Assembly (NCBI GenBank): GCA_003235325.1
Contig: QJWQ01000010.1
Coordinates: 1 to 47,805, forward strand
DNA from: Gammaproteobacteria bacterium
GTDB taxonomy: Bacteria > Pseudomonadota > Gammaproteobacteria > Pseudomonadales > Porticoccaceae
Length of the DNA stretch: 47,805 nt
Direction: 5' to 3'
This document shows positions 25,893-35,153 of the stretch, piece by piece. Below the pieces are notes generated by a model that was given only the letters and a program-made list of their open reading frames with translations, searched no databases and was not told the DNA's origin. A program made the translations under genes and the position numbers. Position 1 is the stretch's first letter. Each line of letters begins with the position of its first letter.

Positions 25893-26255
25893 GTGTTTGC
25901 CTATGGCTTCGTGGCGCTGTCGATCCTGCTGACCCTGGGCAGCCAGGTGCTGCAAAAGCAGGTTGCAGACAACAGCCCCCGCGAGCATTTGGCCCTGACC
26001 GATCGCCTGGTTTTCTATTTTCGCCAGGGGCGCTTCTGGCTGGCCATGCTGTTGCTGTTTGCCGCCATGCTCACCTGGCTGGTGGTGCTGGATCTCATGG
26101 ATGTGGGCAAGGCCTATCCATTGCTGAGTCTGAATTATGTACTGATGCTGCTGGTGTCCCGGTTTTTGTTTGCCGAACCGGTGCCGATTAGCCGCTGGCT
26201 CGGGGTCCTGTTGATCGCCGCCGGCATCCTGTTGATCAGTGGCGGTGGCCGGTGA
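25893..26255 (+). CDS. arnE: Ara4N-undecaprenyl flippase subunit
   Basis: 120 residues, SMR/EmrE-like with four membrane helices. With ArnF it is thought to flip undecaprenyl-P-Ara4N to the periplasmic face. ArnE features include LGSQVLQKQVA near the N-terminus and DVGKAYPLLSLNYVLMLLVSRFLFAEPV. It starts with GTG just after arnB and overlaps arnF by 4 bases, which fits a heterodimer. Confidence 0.9.
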   Translation: MFAYGFVALSILLTLGSQVLQKQVADNSPREHLALTDRLVFYFRQGRFWLAMLLLFAAMLTWLVVLDLMDVGKAYPLLSLNYVLMLLVSRFLFAEPVPISRWLGVLLIAAGILLISGGGR

Positions 26256-26662
26256 CCGGCCGCGACCTGAAGCCCAGGGGTTTTGCCTGGGTTGTCGCCA
26301 GCCTGGTTCTGGTCAGCATCGCCCAGCTGAGCCTGAAATACGCCATGGAACAGTTACCCGGGGAACCGGGTTTTTCCGCCTATGTCGCCGCGCTGAGTCC
26401 GGCTTATTTTTTTCCGGTGCTGTTGCCGATCATGATCGGCATGGGTTGTTATGCGCTGTCGGTGTTCTGCTGGCTGGGCTCCCTGATGCACCTGCCCCTC
26501 AGTGTCGCCTACCCGCTGCTCAGCCTCAGCTACCTGCTGGTGTCCCTGGCGGCGACCCTGGTGTTCCATGAATCCCTCGATGCCGGCGGTCTGGCCGGCA
26601 TTGCCCTGTTGATCCTCGGTTCGTTTTTTGTCGCCCTGCCGGCAAGGGAGCGCGTTCAATGA
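26252..26662 (+). CDS. arnF: Ara4N-undecaprenyl flippase subunit
   Basis: 136 residues, SMR-like with four membrane helices, the partner of ArnE. Landmarks are SIAQLSLKYAM in helix 1 and LPLSVAYPLLSLSYLLVSLAATLVFHESL later. It begins with GTG within the end of arnE and overlaps the next gene by 4 bases. The 10-15 residues after the last helix are short and end in basic residues. Confidence 0.9.
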   Translation: MTGRDLKPRGFAWVVASLVLVSIAQLSLKYAMEQLPGEPGFSAYVAALSPAYFFPVLLPIMIGMGCYALSVFCWLGSLMHLPLSVAYPLLSLSYLLVSLAATLVFHESLDAGGLAGIALLILGSFFVALPARERVQ

Positions 26663-28356
26663 AGCAATACCTGTCCCGGTTGCTGTCCGGTCCCCAGCTG
26701 TTTTCGGCCGCCTTTGTGTTTCTGGCGCTGTTCCTGTTGCTGTTCCTCGGGCTGGGCGATCGGTCCCTGGTGGGCTCGGAGGACCGCTGGGCCGAGATCG
26801 CCCGCAACATGCTCCACAACGGCGACTGGTTCCACCCGGTCATCAACGGCGAGGTCTATTTCGACAAACCCCTGTTTTCCTACTGGCCGATCGTGGTGAC
26901 CGCCTGGATTACCGGAACCCTGAATGAATTTGCGGTACGACTGCCCAGCGCCCTGGCGGCATTGCTGCTGTTGTGGAGTAACTACAGCCTGGCGGCACAC
27001 CTGTGGAATCAACGGGTGGCTGTGCTCGGTTCCTGGTTGCTGGCCACCTGCCTCGGCTTTCTGTTCTGGTCCCACACCGCCTCCGCCGACCTGGCCAATG
27101 TCGCCTTCGTCAGCGCCGCCTGTAGCTGGTATATCCGCCACTACCGGCGACGGGATCTGGCTTTTTACGCGGTCTTTTATGCCCTGTGCACCGTCGGCTC
27201 CCAGATGAAGGGACTGGTGGCCGGGGTGGTGATCGTACTGGCCATCGCGCCCTGGGCACTGCGGGACGCCGCCTGGCGCAGCCACATCAACCTGGCCCAC
27301 GTTGCCGGCCTGACCCTGGGGCTGATCATTATGCTGGCGCCGTATCTGGTGGCGGCCAATACGCCACTGCCCGCGAACACCGTTCCGCCGGAGAGCGGTC
27401 TCACCGGTCTGGACCTGTTGATTCGGGAAAACCTGGTGCGCTATGTGGAGCCCTTTGACCACAAGGATCCGGTCTACAGTTATTTCTACCATCTGCCCCG
27501 AATCCTGCTGCCCTGGTCACTGGTCTTTATCGGCGCGCTGGTCTTTTTCGTCCGCCGCTATCGTCAGCTGGACCAGAGCAACCGCTGGCTGCTGGAGGTG
27601 GTGGTTCTTGTTTTTCTCTTTTTTACCGTTTCCGGGTCACGCCGCTGGTATTACCTGCTGCCGATCATGCCCTTCTGCCTGGACCTCACGGCTGTCTACC
27701 TGCTGGAAATGAAACAACCCCGGCTACAGAAAGCCCTGAGCCTGGCGACCGCGGTACTGATCATACTGCTCGCCCTGGTGCCGGTGGCACTGCCGGGCTA
27801 CGCCTGGTACCGGGACCTGGCCATCCCCGGCGGCATCTGGCCCGGAGTGATTGGCGCCATTCTCGCCTGTGGCCTGATCATTTTCGGCTACCGGCAACAC
27901 AGGCCCGACATTTTTCCCGACTCGACCCTGCCGGCTGCGCTGCCGGTGGCCGCGGGGATACTGATGGTGGCCAGCTTTGCCTTCGTCATGCCGGCCCTGG
28001 ACCAGTATCGCCAGGAAAAGCCCTTTGCCGTGAACCTGAGCAGGCAACTGCAACCGGCGGATCAACCTCTGTTCTACAAAAAGGCCGATACCAGCCTGGT
28101 GTTTTACCTGAACCCGGACCTCCCCGTTCCCGTGGTCAATACCCGGGCGGAGTTGCAACAGCGACTGACCCCCGATCACATACCAGTACTGATTGTCAGC
28201 AGACGCGATCTGGACCAGGCCACCGCCGAGTTTCCCGAACTGGCGACGGCCCAATCTCTGGTAGCACAGGCCGATTCAACCCGGCTGCTGACCGCCAGGG
28301 GCTGGTTTTACGCCTATCGCCTGTCGCAGTCGACGGACAATCCGACATCGGACTGA
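26659..28356 (+). CDS. ArnT/PMT-like membrane glycosyltransferase, third paralogue
   Basis: 565 residues with about 12 membrane helices. The catalytic loop reads GSEDRWAEIARNM, keeping two acidic residues like ArnT, followed by GEVYFDKPLFSYWPIV, which matches the ArnT pattern FEKPPLQYW better than the second paralogue does. It ends the arn operon, overlapping arnF by 4 bases. It could add Ara4N at a second lipid A phosphate or to core sugars, or transfer another sugar. Three such transferases in one arn operon is unusual; I cannot assign distinct substrates. Confidence 0.8.
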   Translation: MKQYLSRLLSGPQLFSAAFVFLALFLLLFLGLGDRSLVGSEDRWAEIARNMLHNGDWFHPVINGEVYFDKPLFSYWPIVVTAWITGTLNEFAVRLPSALAALLLLWSNYSLAAHLWNQRVAVLGSWLLATCLGFLFWSHTASADLANVAFVSAACSWYIRHYRRRDLAFYAVFYALCTVGSQMKGLVAGVVIVLAIAPWALRDAAWRSHINLAHVAGLTLGLIIMLAPYLVAANTPLPANTVPPESGLTGLDLLIRENLVRYVEPFDHKDPVYSYFYHLPRILLPWSLVFIGALVFFVRRYRQLDQSNRWLLEVVVLVFLFFTVSGSRRWYYLLPIMPFCLDLTAVYLLEMKQPRLQKALSLATAVLIILLALVPVALPGYAWYRDLAIPGGIWPGVIGAILACGLIIFGYRQHRPDIFPDSTLPAALPVAAGILMVASFAFVMPALDQYRQEKPFAVNLSRQLQPADQPLFYKKADTSLVFYLNPDLPVPVVNTRAELQQRLTPDHIPVLIVSRRDLDQATAEFPELATAQSLVAQADSTRLLTARGWFYAYRLSQSTDNPTSD

Positions 28357-28531
28357 TGCTGCCTCAGTGCTGACACGGCTCGATCCCCGTTCCCGAAGCT
28401 GTTAAAGCAGATCAATTTCTGTTTGAAATCAATCCCAACTATCTGCAGTCCGGGTAAAATTACGCGACTCCACCACCGCGCCGGGCAGAGACCGTTCCCG
28501 GCTCAAACAGTCAAGGGGCTTTATTGACACC

Positions 28532-31132
28532 ATGGCCAAAGATTCCGAACAACAGCCTCAACATCAATTTGCGCAGAGTCACCTTGCTCAGAATCATCTT
28601 GCCCAGAATCACCTCGAAAGTGCCGCCCTGGCCGGGCATATCCTGCCGGAACTGCCGCCGGCCCTGGCCGGACTGGCCGACCTGGCCACGGATCTGCGCT
28701 GGACCTGGAGCCACGGTGCCGATGCGCTCTGGCGCCGCATCGACCGGGAACTCTGGCATAACACCCACAATCCCTATGTCCTCCTGCAGAATGTCAGCCA
28801 CAGTCACCTGCGAGACCTGGCGCAGGACCCGGACTTCTGCCGGCAACTGCAGGAGATAAACGGGGAACGCCAGGCCTACCTGGCCCGGTGTGGCTGGTAT
28901 GGCGAGCAGTACCCGGCAAACGCCCTGCGTCGCATTGCTTTTTTCAGCATGGAATACGGGCTCGGCGGCGCCCTGCCGTTTTATGCCGGCGGCCTGGGTA
29001 TTCTTTCCGGCGACATGCTCAAGGCCGCCAGTGATTTATGCGTGCCCATGGTCGGTGTCGGCCTGCTCTATCACCAGGGTTACTTTCGCCAGGTGATCGA
29101 TGCCAACAGCCGGCAGCAGGAAATCCATACCACGTCCGACGCCGCCACCCTGCCGGTAACCCCGGTTTTCACCGAGTCCGGCTGGCTGCGGGTGGCGGTG
29201 GACCTTCCCGGCAGACAGTTATTTCTGCGGGTGTGGCTGGCCCAGATTGGCTCGGTGCCCCTATACCTGCTGGACAGCGATCACCCCCTGAACAGCCCGG
29301 CCGACCGGGGTATCACCAGCCAGCTCTACGGTGGTGGCGAGGAGTTGCGTTTCCTGCAGGAACTGGCGTTGGGGGTCGGAGGCTGGCGCGCCCTGGTGGC
29401 ATTGAAGCTGAATATCGACATCTGCCATCTCAACGAGGGACATGCCGCCTTTGTCGTTCTGGCGAGAACCGTAGGCCTGATGCGACAGACCGGGCTGACG
29501 TTTCAGCAGGCCCGCTGGATCAATCGCGCCGCCACCCTGTTCACCACCCACACACCAGTGGCCGCCGGCTTCGACAGCTATGACCCGGATATGATCGCGC
29601 GCTATGCCCAGCCCTATCTGCCGCAGCTGCAAATCGGCGTCGATGAACTCCTGGCTCTGGGTCGAACCAATCCCCGGGATCGCCGGGAACCCTTTCACAT
29701 GGCCTGGCTCGCCATGCGTAACAGTCTGCACGTCAACGGCGTCAGTCGCCTGCACGGTACCGTCAGCCGCACGTTGTTCAGTGAGCTGTATCCCCGCTGG
29801 CCGCTGTCGGATGTTCCCATCAGCTACGTTACCAACGGCATTCACATGCCGTCCTGGGATTCCCCCTGGTCCGACAAGCTCTGGACCCGGGCAGCGGGCA
29901 AGGATCGCTGGCGCGGCGGCGTTGAAAACCTGGGCCCGGCCATCGAGCAGCTCACCGATGCGGATTTGTGGGGTTTTCGCATGTCGGAGCGACAGGATCT
30001 TGTCGAACAGGTCCGCCAGCGCCATGTGACGAAACTGCATCAACGAGGGGCCGACAAGGCGCTTATCGACCGGGCCGAGCGGATCCTCGACCCCAATATC
30101 CTGACCCTGGCCTACGCCCGTCGCTTTACCGAGTACAAACGGCCGCACCTGTTACTGATGGACCGCCAGCGCCTGTGCCGCCTGCTGCACCACCCCACGC
30201 ACCCGGTCCAGATCCTGGTGGCCGGCAAGGCCCATGCCCGGGATGAGACCGGCAAGGCCAGTGTCCACGCCTGGGCGGAATTTGCCAGCCACCCGGACGC
30301 CGCCGACCGGGTCGTGTTTCTCGAGGATTACGACATTGAGCTGGCGCGGGAAATGGTCCAGGGCGTCGATGTCTGGATCAACACGCCCCGGGAGGGACGG
30401 GAAGCCTGCGGCACCAGCGGCATGAAGGTGCTGGTCAACGGCGGGCTCAACCTGTCGGTTCTCGACGGCTGGTGGCATGAGGCCTACTGCGACGAGGTGG
30501 GCTGGGCCATCAGGGGCGATGGCGACAGCGACGAGTCGATTTCAGCGGAATTGTTTCGATTGCTGGAACAGGAGGTGGTGCCGGCCTTCTACCGGCGCAA
30601 CGAGGCCGGGGTGCCGCCGGACTGGATCACCCGTATCCGCGCCAGCATGTCAACCCTGGCACCGCATTACAGCAGCAACCGCATGTTGCGGCACTATATT
30701 GAAAAGATTTACCTGGACTGCGCCAGCCACTACCAGCGCCGTCTCGCCAATGGCGGTCAGCTGGCGCAGACCCTGCAGGAATGGCACGACACCACCTGCC
30801 GCTACTGGCGGGAACTGCGTTGGGGTGAAAAACGGATCGTATTGGACAACGAGGATTCCATTGTCGAGGTGGATATCTATCTGGATGGTCTAAAACCGGA
30901 TCAGGTGCAGTTACAACTCTACGCCGATGCCATCGACAGCCATCCGCAACAGTGTATTCCCATGCAATTGGCCAGAACCAGTGCCGGCGCCATCGACAGC
31001 TATGTCTACACTGCCGCAGTGGGCAGGACCCGGCCGCCTGAGCATTTCACTCCCCGGGCCCTGGCTTGCCACGAGCACGCCCTGGTCCCCCAGGAAAACG
31101 CTTCTATCCTGTGGTGGCAGGGCAGCGAGTGA
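28532..31132 (+). CDS. glgP: Alpha-glucan (glycogen) phosphorylase
   Basis: 866 residues, of the bacterial/archaeal-type alpha-glucan phosphorylase family (about 850 aa) that releases glucose-1-phosphate from glycogen. Residues 40-75 have the helical motif [20 protein letters not shown], and [34 protein letters not shown] is the diagnostic block of this subfamily (residues about 135-170). [21 protein letters not shown], the PLP Lys in [14 protein letters not shown] and LDGWWHEAY are present. The N-terminal 30 residues are four copies of a five-residue QxHLA-type repeat encoded by 15-bp units and are probably dispensable. It is monocistronic; 175 bp upstream show no clear promoter. It ends 21 bp from the convergent PilZ-FNR gene. 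Confidence 0.93.
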   Translation: MAKDSEQQPQHQFAQSHLAQNHLAQNHLESAALAGHILPELPPALAGLADLATDLRWTWSHGADALWRRIDRELWHNTHNPYVLLQNVSHSHLRDLAQDPDFCRQLQEINGERQAYLARCGWYGEQYPANALRRIAFFSMEYGLGGALPFYAGGLGILSGDMLKAASDLCVPMVGVGLLYHQGYFRQVIDANSRQQEIHTTSDAATLPVTPVFTESGWLRVAVDLPGRQLFLRVWLAQIGSVPLYLLDSDHPLNSPADRGITSQLYGGGEELRFLQELALGVGGWRALVALKLNIDICHLNEGHAAFVVLARTVGLMRQTGLTFQQARWINRAATLFTTHTPVAAGFDSYDPDMIARYAQPYLPQLQIGVDELLALGRTNPRDRREPFHMAWLAMRNSLHVNGVSRLHGTVSRTLFSELYPRWPLSDVPISYVTNGIHMPSWDSPWSDKLWTRAAGKDRWRGGVENLGPAIEQLTDADLWGFRMSERQDLVEQVRQRHVTKLHQRGADKALIDRAERILDPNILTLAYARRFTEYKRPHLLLMDRQRLCRLLHHPTHPVQILVAGKAHARDETGKASVHAWAEFASHPDAADRVVFLEDYDIELAREMVQGVDVWINTPREGREACGTSGMKVLVNGGLNLSVLDGWWHEAYCDEVGWAIRGDGDSDESISAELFRLLEQEVVPAFYRRNEAGVPPDWITRIRASMSTLAPHYSSNRMLRHYIEKIYLDCASHYQRRLANGGQLAQTLQEWHDTTCRYWRELRWGEKRIVLDNEDSIVEVDIYLDGLKPDQVQLQLYADAIDSHPQQCIPMQLARTSAGAIDSYVYTAAVGRTRPPEHFTPRALACHEHALVPQENASILWWQGSE
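28559..28618 (+). repeat. Four 15-bp tandem repeats at the 5' end of glgP
   Basis: Units CAACATCAATTTGCG, CAGAGTCACCTTGCT, CAGAATCATCTTGCC and CAGAATCACCTCGAA follow each other in frame (28559-28618), encoding [20 protein letters not shown]. The last three are the best preserved. Confidence 0.88.
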
Positions 31133-31153
31133 GGGCCGGGGCAGCCCTGAGAA

Positions 31154-32302
31154 TCAGGCCAACTGCCGCTTTCCGGAGAAACGGTGATCCCCGGCCACCA
31201 GGTCGTGAAGACCGGCCATGTTGCAGATCCGGACCCTGTGCCGGCTGGCGTCAATGAGTTTGTTTTCCTCAAAACGCCGAAACAGACGACTCAGGGTTTC
31301 CACCGCCAGCCCCAGGTAGTTGGCAATATCATGGCGTGTCATGCTCAGTTTCAGTTCCGGCTCCGTCTGGGCGGCAACACCCAGGCGCTTGCCGATGTCG
31401 AGCAAAAAACTCGCCAGTCGCTGTTCGGCGTGCATCCTGCCAAGCATCAGCAGCAGATTGCTCTCCTTGAAGGCATCGCCGACCACCTGGCCCATCAGGT
31501 GGCGGTAAAAGGCGCCCTGGTTTGCCGCGGGAAGGGTTTCAATGAAATTGAAGGGAACGGTGCAGACACTGACAGTTTCGAGGGCCTCGATCTCGTAGAG
31601 ATGGCGGCCGGATTCTACCCCGTCCATTCCCAGAGTCTCGCCAGCAAAATGAAATCCGGTGATCTGGCAATCACCGGAGTTGTCGATAATGCTCGACTTC
31701 AAAGAACCTGACTGAACCAGGAAGAGGGAATTGAAGTGATCGCCCTGGATGGTCAGGCGATCACCCTTGTGCAAGGCTTTCTGTTGGCGCACGATTTTCG
31801 CCAGTGCGATCACTTTCTGGTCTTCAAGTTTTTTCACCAGGCATTTTTTGCGAGTACAGCACCACTTGCAGGGATTCTCCTGGATCGTCTCCAGTTCCAT
31901 GGCGCCGTTGATGGCTGCCTCGGCGCCATACCGGTCAGTGGCCTGGCGGCCGTCGTTGTCAATCCGGGCGCTGTGGAAGCTTGTCGCCGCCGGCAGGGAA
32001 TTGAAAAACCTTGAGGACTCCAGGTTCTGGTCGGCCCACATCAGGCCGGCCTGCTTGTCCGTGGACCAGACCACCAGGGCGCTGGTCTTGTAGATCGGCT
32101 GTCTCGGTTGTTTCATGGGCTTGATGAAAACCTGAAGAAAATTGTCAACCTGCAGATCGTTAGCCGGGTTTTCCACACAAACGCCGCTGGTGCCAATGTT
32201 GCGAATGGCATAACTGCCCAGTTTGTCGCCCCGGTAAAAAATGTCCGCTTCCAGATTGGCCTGAATGCGACTGCCGTTTCTATGTTCCATAACCTGACCC
32301 AT
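31154..32302 (-). CDS. PilZ-FNR fusion regulator (c-di-GMP domain + Fe-S oxygen-sensing regulator)
   Basis: 382 residues. Residues about 5-100 look like a PilZ domain: R8-N-G-S-R12 is an RxxxR motif, and N35-I-G-T-S-G40 matches the second c-di-GMP motif except for Gly in place of Ser. Residues about 143-375 are a full FNR-family regulator. C145, C148, C154 (C-x2-C-x5-C) and C247 in SVCTVPF match the four [4Fe-4S] ligands of E. coli FNR; C149 is extra. The sensor core (QITGFHFAGETLGMDGVESG), the dimer helix and the HTH are conserved, and VETLSRLFRRF keeps the E..SR residues that read TTGAT. It is divergent from the hydrogenase operon. AAAAGGT precedes the ATG. A start at M5 is also possible. 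Confidence 0.85.
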   Translation of the reverse strand: MGQVMEHRNGSRIQANLEADIFYRGDKLGSYAIRNIGTSGVCVENPANDLQVDNFLQVFIKPMKQPRQPIYKTSALVVWSTDKQAGLMWADQNLESSRFFNSLPAATSFHSARIDNDGRQATDRYGAEAAINGAMELETIQENPCKWCCTRKKCLVKKLEDQKVIALAKIVRQQKALHKGDRLTIQGDHFNSLFLVQSGSLKSSIIDNSGDCQITGFHFAGETLGMDGVESGRHLYEIEALETVSVCTVPFNFIETLPAANQGAFYRHLMGQVVGDAFKESNLLLMLGRMHAEQRLASFLLDIGKRLGVAAQTEPELKLSMTRHDIANYLGLAVETLSRLFRRFEENKLIDASRHRVRICNMAGLHDLVAGDHRFSGKRQLA

Positions 32303-32626
32303 GTACCGCTACCTTTTGAATTTGTCCAGGGTTGTCAAGTAATCCTAGTCAAGACTTGACATATCTCAATATGGGAAACTACGTATAAGACCGGGCGAAT
32401 CAAAAAAATTCAGCAACCATTGATCCCGGAATGATCCAGATCAAGTAAAATTTCCGCGGAATTGATCTTTACAGCGCCATCCGGGTCAAATCCGGTTCGC
32501 TGCAGGCAGCCCGCTCCAGTCGCCGGAAGTTTCCTTACACCAACAGGTTGTCGTGGTCCTTGATTTTTATCAAACCGCCCGGTAATAGCACCCATCGGAT
32601 ATTTACTTTCACCGGTCAAACCGGGC
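32303..32626. other. Divergent regulatory region between the PilZ-FNR gene and the hydrogenase operon
   Basis: 324 bp with no gene. It holds one near-perfect FNR box (32431-32444) and a weaker FNR-like site (32356-32369, TTGAC-ATAT-CTCAA, 8/10). TTGACA at 32356 with TACGTA 18 bp later (32380-32385) could be a sigma70 promoter. The motif TTGAC recurs at 32335, 32354 and nearby on both strands. Autoregulation of the PilZ-FNR gene is plausible. Confidence 0.5.
32431..32444 (+). promoter_or_regulatory. FNR box before the hydrogenase operon
   Basis: ATGAT-CCAG-ATCAA matches the FNR consensus 9/10. Rightward, CTTTAC (32467-32472) lies at the class II -10 distance, giving a start near 32479 and a leader of about 150 bases. 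Leftward, only a T-run lies at that distance, so the box more likely serves the hydrogenase. Confidence 0.6.
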
Positions 32627-33775
32627 ATGGTGACACCCATGGCAACTGAAAAATCACCCCCCCGTATCCTGGCGGCCGCGGACCTGGATTTATTGATCCA
32701 GGCCCTGCGGAGCGCGGGTTACCGGGTGGTCGGGCCGGTGCTGGCAGACCAGGCCATCGTCTACGACGAGATTGCCGGCGCAGACGACCTGCCACAGGGC
32801 TGGACCGATGAACAGGAAAAAGGCTTCTACCGGCTCAGGCGGCGCCATGACCCGGCCTATTTTGGCTACGCCGTCGGTCCCCATTCCTGGAAAAAATACC
32901 TGCATCCACCCCGGCGCCAGGTCTGGCGGGCACACCAGTCAAACGGCAACCTGGAAATTGAGCTCCCGGCCGAAGACAGCCAGGCTACGGCCTTTCTCGG
33001 GGTGCGCAGTTGCGAACTGCATGCCATCGCCATTCAGGACCGGGTGTTTCTAACCGGCAGGTATCCAAACGGGAGCTATCAAAACCGGCGGCAAAAGGTG
33101 TTTACGGTGTCGGTTAATTGCACCTCGGCGGCGGCCACCTGTTTTTGCCAGTCCATGAATACCGGACCCGCCGTCGATCTTGACTGCGATCTGGAGATGA
33201 CGGAGATCGTCAATGCCGGCGAACACTATTTTCTGGTACGCAGCGGTAGCGACAGCGGCGAGGCCATCCTGAAGCAGTTGCCGCTGCTGCCGGCGACGGC
33301 GGACCAGACTGAAGGGGAAGCCGCCGCCATCGACAATGCCGTGCAACAGATGAAAAACGGGCCCCGGTCGTTTGACAGCAGCGATCTGCAGTCCCTGCTC
33401 TACCGCAATTATGACAGCCCGGCCTGGGACCAGGTCGCCGACCGCTGCCTGTCCTGCGCCAACTGCACCATGGCCTGCCCTACCTGCTTTTGCACCACCG
33501 TCGAGGACACCACCGACCTGTCGGGACAGCACGCCGAGCGCTGGGAGCGTTGGGATTCCTGTTTTACCGGCGATTTCAGCCATGTTCATGGTGGCGCCAT
33601 TCGGCCCGGCACCCGCTCCCGTTACCGCCAGTGGCTGACTCACAAGCTCGCGACCTGGATCGATCAGTTCGGCAGCTCCGGCTGTGTCGGTTGCGGCCGA
33701 TGCATCGCCTGGTGTCCGGTGGGCATCGATCTCACCGAGGAAGTAAAGCGCATACGGGAACTGGAGCAGTCATGA
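32627..33775 (+). CDS. hydB: Group 3b [NiFe] hydrogenase beta subunit (4Fe-4S electron transfer)
   Basis: 382 residues, related to the beta subunit of sulfhydrogenase and to anaerobic sulfite reductase subunit A. It relays electrons between the NAD(P)-binding gamma subunit and the hydrogenase. The middle has [18 protein letters not shown]; the C-terminal half carries two [4Fe-4S] motifs, [16 protein letters not shown] (about residues 270-290) and [16 protein letters not shown] (about 355-372). The family is cytoplasmic, and no signal peptide is seen. ATG at 32627 or at 32639 (MATEKS) could be the start; neither has a strong ribosome binding site. It heads the operon and overlaps the next gene by 4 bases. 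Confidence 0.88.
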   Translation: MVTPMATEKSPPRILAAADLDLLIQALRSAGYRVVGPVLADQAIVYDEIAGADDLPQGWTDEQEKGFYRLRRRHDPAYFGYAVGPHSWKKYLHPPRRQVWRAHQSNGNLEIELPAEDSQATAFLGVRSCELHAIAIQDRVFLTGRYPNGSYQNRRQKVFTVSVNCTSAAATCFCQSMNTGPAVDLDCDLEMTEIVNAGEHYFLVRSGSDSGEAILKQLPLLPATADQTEGEAAAIDNAVQQMKNGPRSFDSSDLQSLLYRNYDSPAWDQVADRCLSCANCTMACPTCFCTTVEDTTDLSGQHAERWERWDSCFTGDFSHVHGGAIRPGTRSRYRQWLTHKLATWIDQFGSSGCVGCGRCIAWCPVGIDLTEEVKRIRELEQS

Positions 33776-34254
33776 AAACCATTACCGATCTGTTGCGGGA
33801 CCATCCCTTTTTCGACGGCATGGCGAAAGCGGACCTGGAATTTATCGGCGGCTGCGGCATGAACCGGGTGTTCAAGGCCGGAGAATACGTCGCCCGTGAA
33901 AACGAGCCCGCCGATCACTTCTACCTGATCCGTCGAGGCCGGGCGGTGATCGAGACCTTTATGCCCCACCGGGGCGCCCTCAGTCTGAAAACCCTCAGGG
34001 ACGGCGATATCTGTGGCTGGTCCTGGCTGTTTCCACCCTACTGCTGGGCATTTGACGTTCGCGCCCTGGACAACCTGCACTGCATTCAGCTGGATGGCAA
34101 ATGCCTGCGTAACAAGTGCGCCGAGGATACCCGGCTGGGTTACGACCTGATGCAGCGCTTTGCCAGGATCATGACCGAGCGGCTCAGGGATACCCGGTTG
34201 CAACTGCTGGACGTATACGGCCATCCCGGTCAGCCCCCGGGCGACAACAAATGA
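33772..34254 (+). CDS. Cyclic-nucleotide-binding-domain protein without DNA-binding domain
   Basis: 160 residues, almost entirely a cNMP-binding beta-barrel ([30 protein letters not shown], then [35 protein letters not shown]) plus a C-terminal helix. The usual phosphate-binding cassette GELALxxxxxRAAT is replaced by [18 protein letters not shown], so cAMP binding is doubtful. There is no helix-turn-helix, so it is not a transcription factor. It is embedded between beta and gamma hydrogenase genes with overlapping codons on both sides, which suggests a structural or regulatory subunit of the hydrogenase complex. Its four Cys are unexplained. Confidence 0.8.
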   Translation: MKTITDLLRDHPFFDGMAKADLEFIGGCGMNRVFKAGEYVARENEPADHFYLIRRGRAVIETFMPHRGALSLKTLRDGDICGWSWLFPPYCWAFDVRALDNLHCIQLDGKCLRNKCAEDTRLGYDLMQRFARIMTERLRDTRLQLLDVYGHPGQPPGDNK

Positions 34255-35153
34255 CGACACCGGACATCTACCGCGTCGATCAACGCACCGAGGAATACCC
34301 GGGCACGTTTACCCTGGCTATCAGTCCCCGGGAGAATTCAGCACCAGGTAATGAGGCGACGGGGACTGTGGCACAGGCAGCCGCGGCCAGGGCAACCGGT
34401 GCTCAGCAGAATGAATCCTGTCAGTCATTTCAACCTGGCCAGTTCAATATGCTCTACGTATTCGGTGCCGGCGAGGTGCCGATCTCCATGAGCGGAGCGG
34501 CCGGGTCCGGCAACGGCTACATACACACCATCCGCTCCCTGGGGGCGGTGACACAAGGTCTGGAGCGCCTGCGCCAGGGCGATCCGCTGGGGGTACGCGG
34601 CCCTTTCGGCAGTGGTTGGCCACTGGCTGAAACCGCCGGGCGGCAGGTACTGATAATAGCCGGCGGACTTGGTCTGGCGCCGTTGCGGCCGGCCATTTAC
34701 CACCTGTTGAATCCCGGCGCAAATTCCGGGGAAACCATGGCCTCAAGGGTCAGTCTGTTTTACGGCGCCAGGACACCGGCGGAGATGCTGTACCGGCGGG
34801 AGCTTGAGGACTGGTCCCGAGACATCGAGGTTCACACCACGGTGGACAGCGCCGATCAAGCCTGGGCCGGTCATGTCGGCGTGGTGACCAGTCTGCTGTC
34901 GACCACAGCCATTGATCCGGAACAGACCATCGCCTTTATCTGCGGCCCGGAGATCATGATGCGCTTCAGCATTCAGGAACTGATCCGGCGCGGTGTGCCA
35001 ACCACAGCCATTTACATTTCCATGGAGCGCAACATGAAATGCGCCACCGGTCACTGCGGCCACTGCCAGTGGGGGCCGAATTTTATCTGCAGGGATGGCC
35101 CGGTATTCCGCTACGGAGATATCGCATCCTGGTTTTCGATTCGGGAGCTTTGA
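34251..35153 (+). CDS. hydG: Group 3b hydrogenase gamma subunit (FAD/NAD(P)-binding, PyrK-like)
   Basis: About 300 residues of the ferredoxin-reductase fold. The FAD-binding half has [23 protein letters not shown]; the NAD(P)-binding half has [21 protein letters not shown] and [18 protein letters not shown]; the C-terminus carries a [2Fe-2S] motif [23 protein letters not shown] as in PyrK and sulfhydrogenase gamma. It exchanges electrons with NAD(P)H. A low-complexity Ala/Gly/Gln-rich insertion (about residues 28-55) splits the first beta strands and is not usual in the family. ATG at 34251 overlaps the previous stop. Confidence 0.9.
   Translation: MTTPDIYRVDQRTEEYPGTFTLAISPRENSAPGNEATGTVAQAAAARATGAQQNESCQSFQPGQFNMLYVFGAGEVPISMSGAAGSGNGYIHTIRSLGAVTQGLERLRQGDPLGVRGPFGSGWPLAETAGRQVLIIAGGLGLAPLRPAIYHLLNPGANSGETMASRVSLFYGARTPAEMLYRRELEDWSRDIEVHTTVDSADQAWAGHVGVVTSLLSTTAIDPEQTIAFICGPEIMMRFSIQELIRRGVPTTAIYISMERNMKCATGHCGHCQWGPNFICRDGPVFRYGDIASWFSIREL

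Noticed and set aside
28400-28470. FNR box or sigma70 promoter before glgP
   Set aside because: ATCAAT and TTGAAATCAA elements are present but not at FNR spacing, and TAAAAT (28455-28460) has no matching -35.
32356-32369. Second FNR box in the PilZ-FNR/hydrogenase intergenic region
   Set aside because: TTGAC-ATAT-CTCAA matches only 8 of 10 positions and has no -10 at class II spacing on either strand, so I mention it only within the region note.
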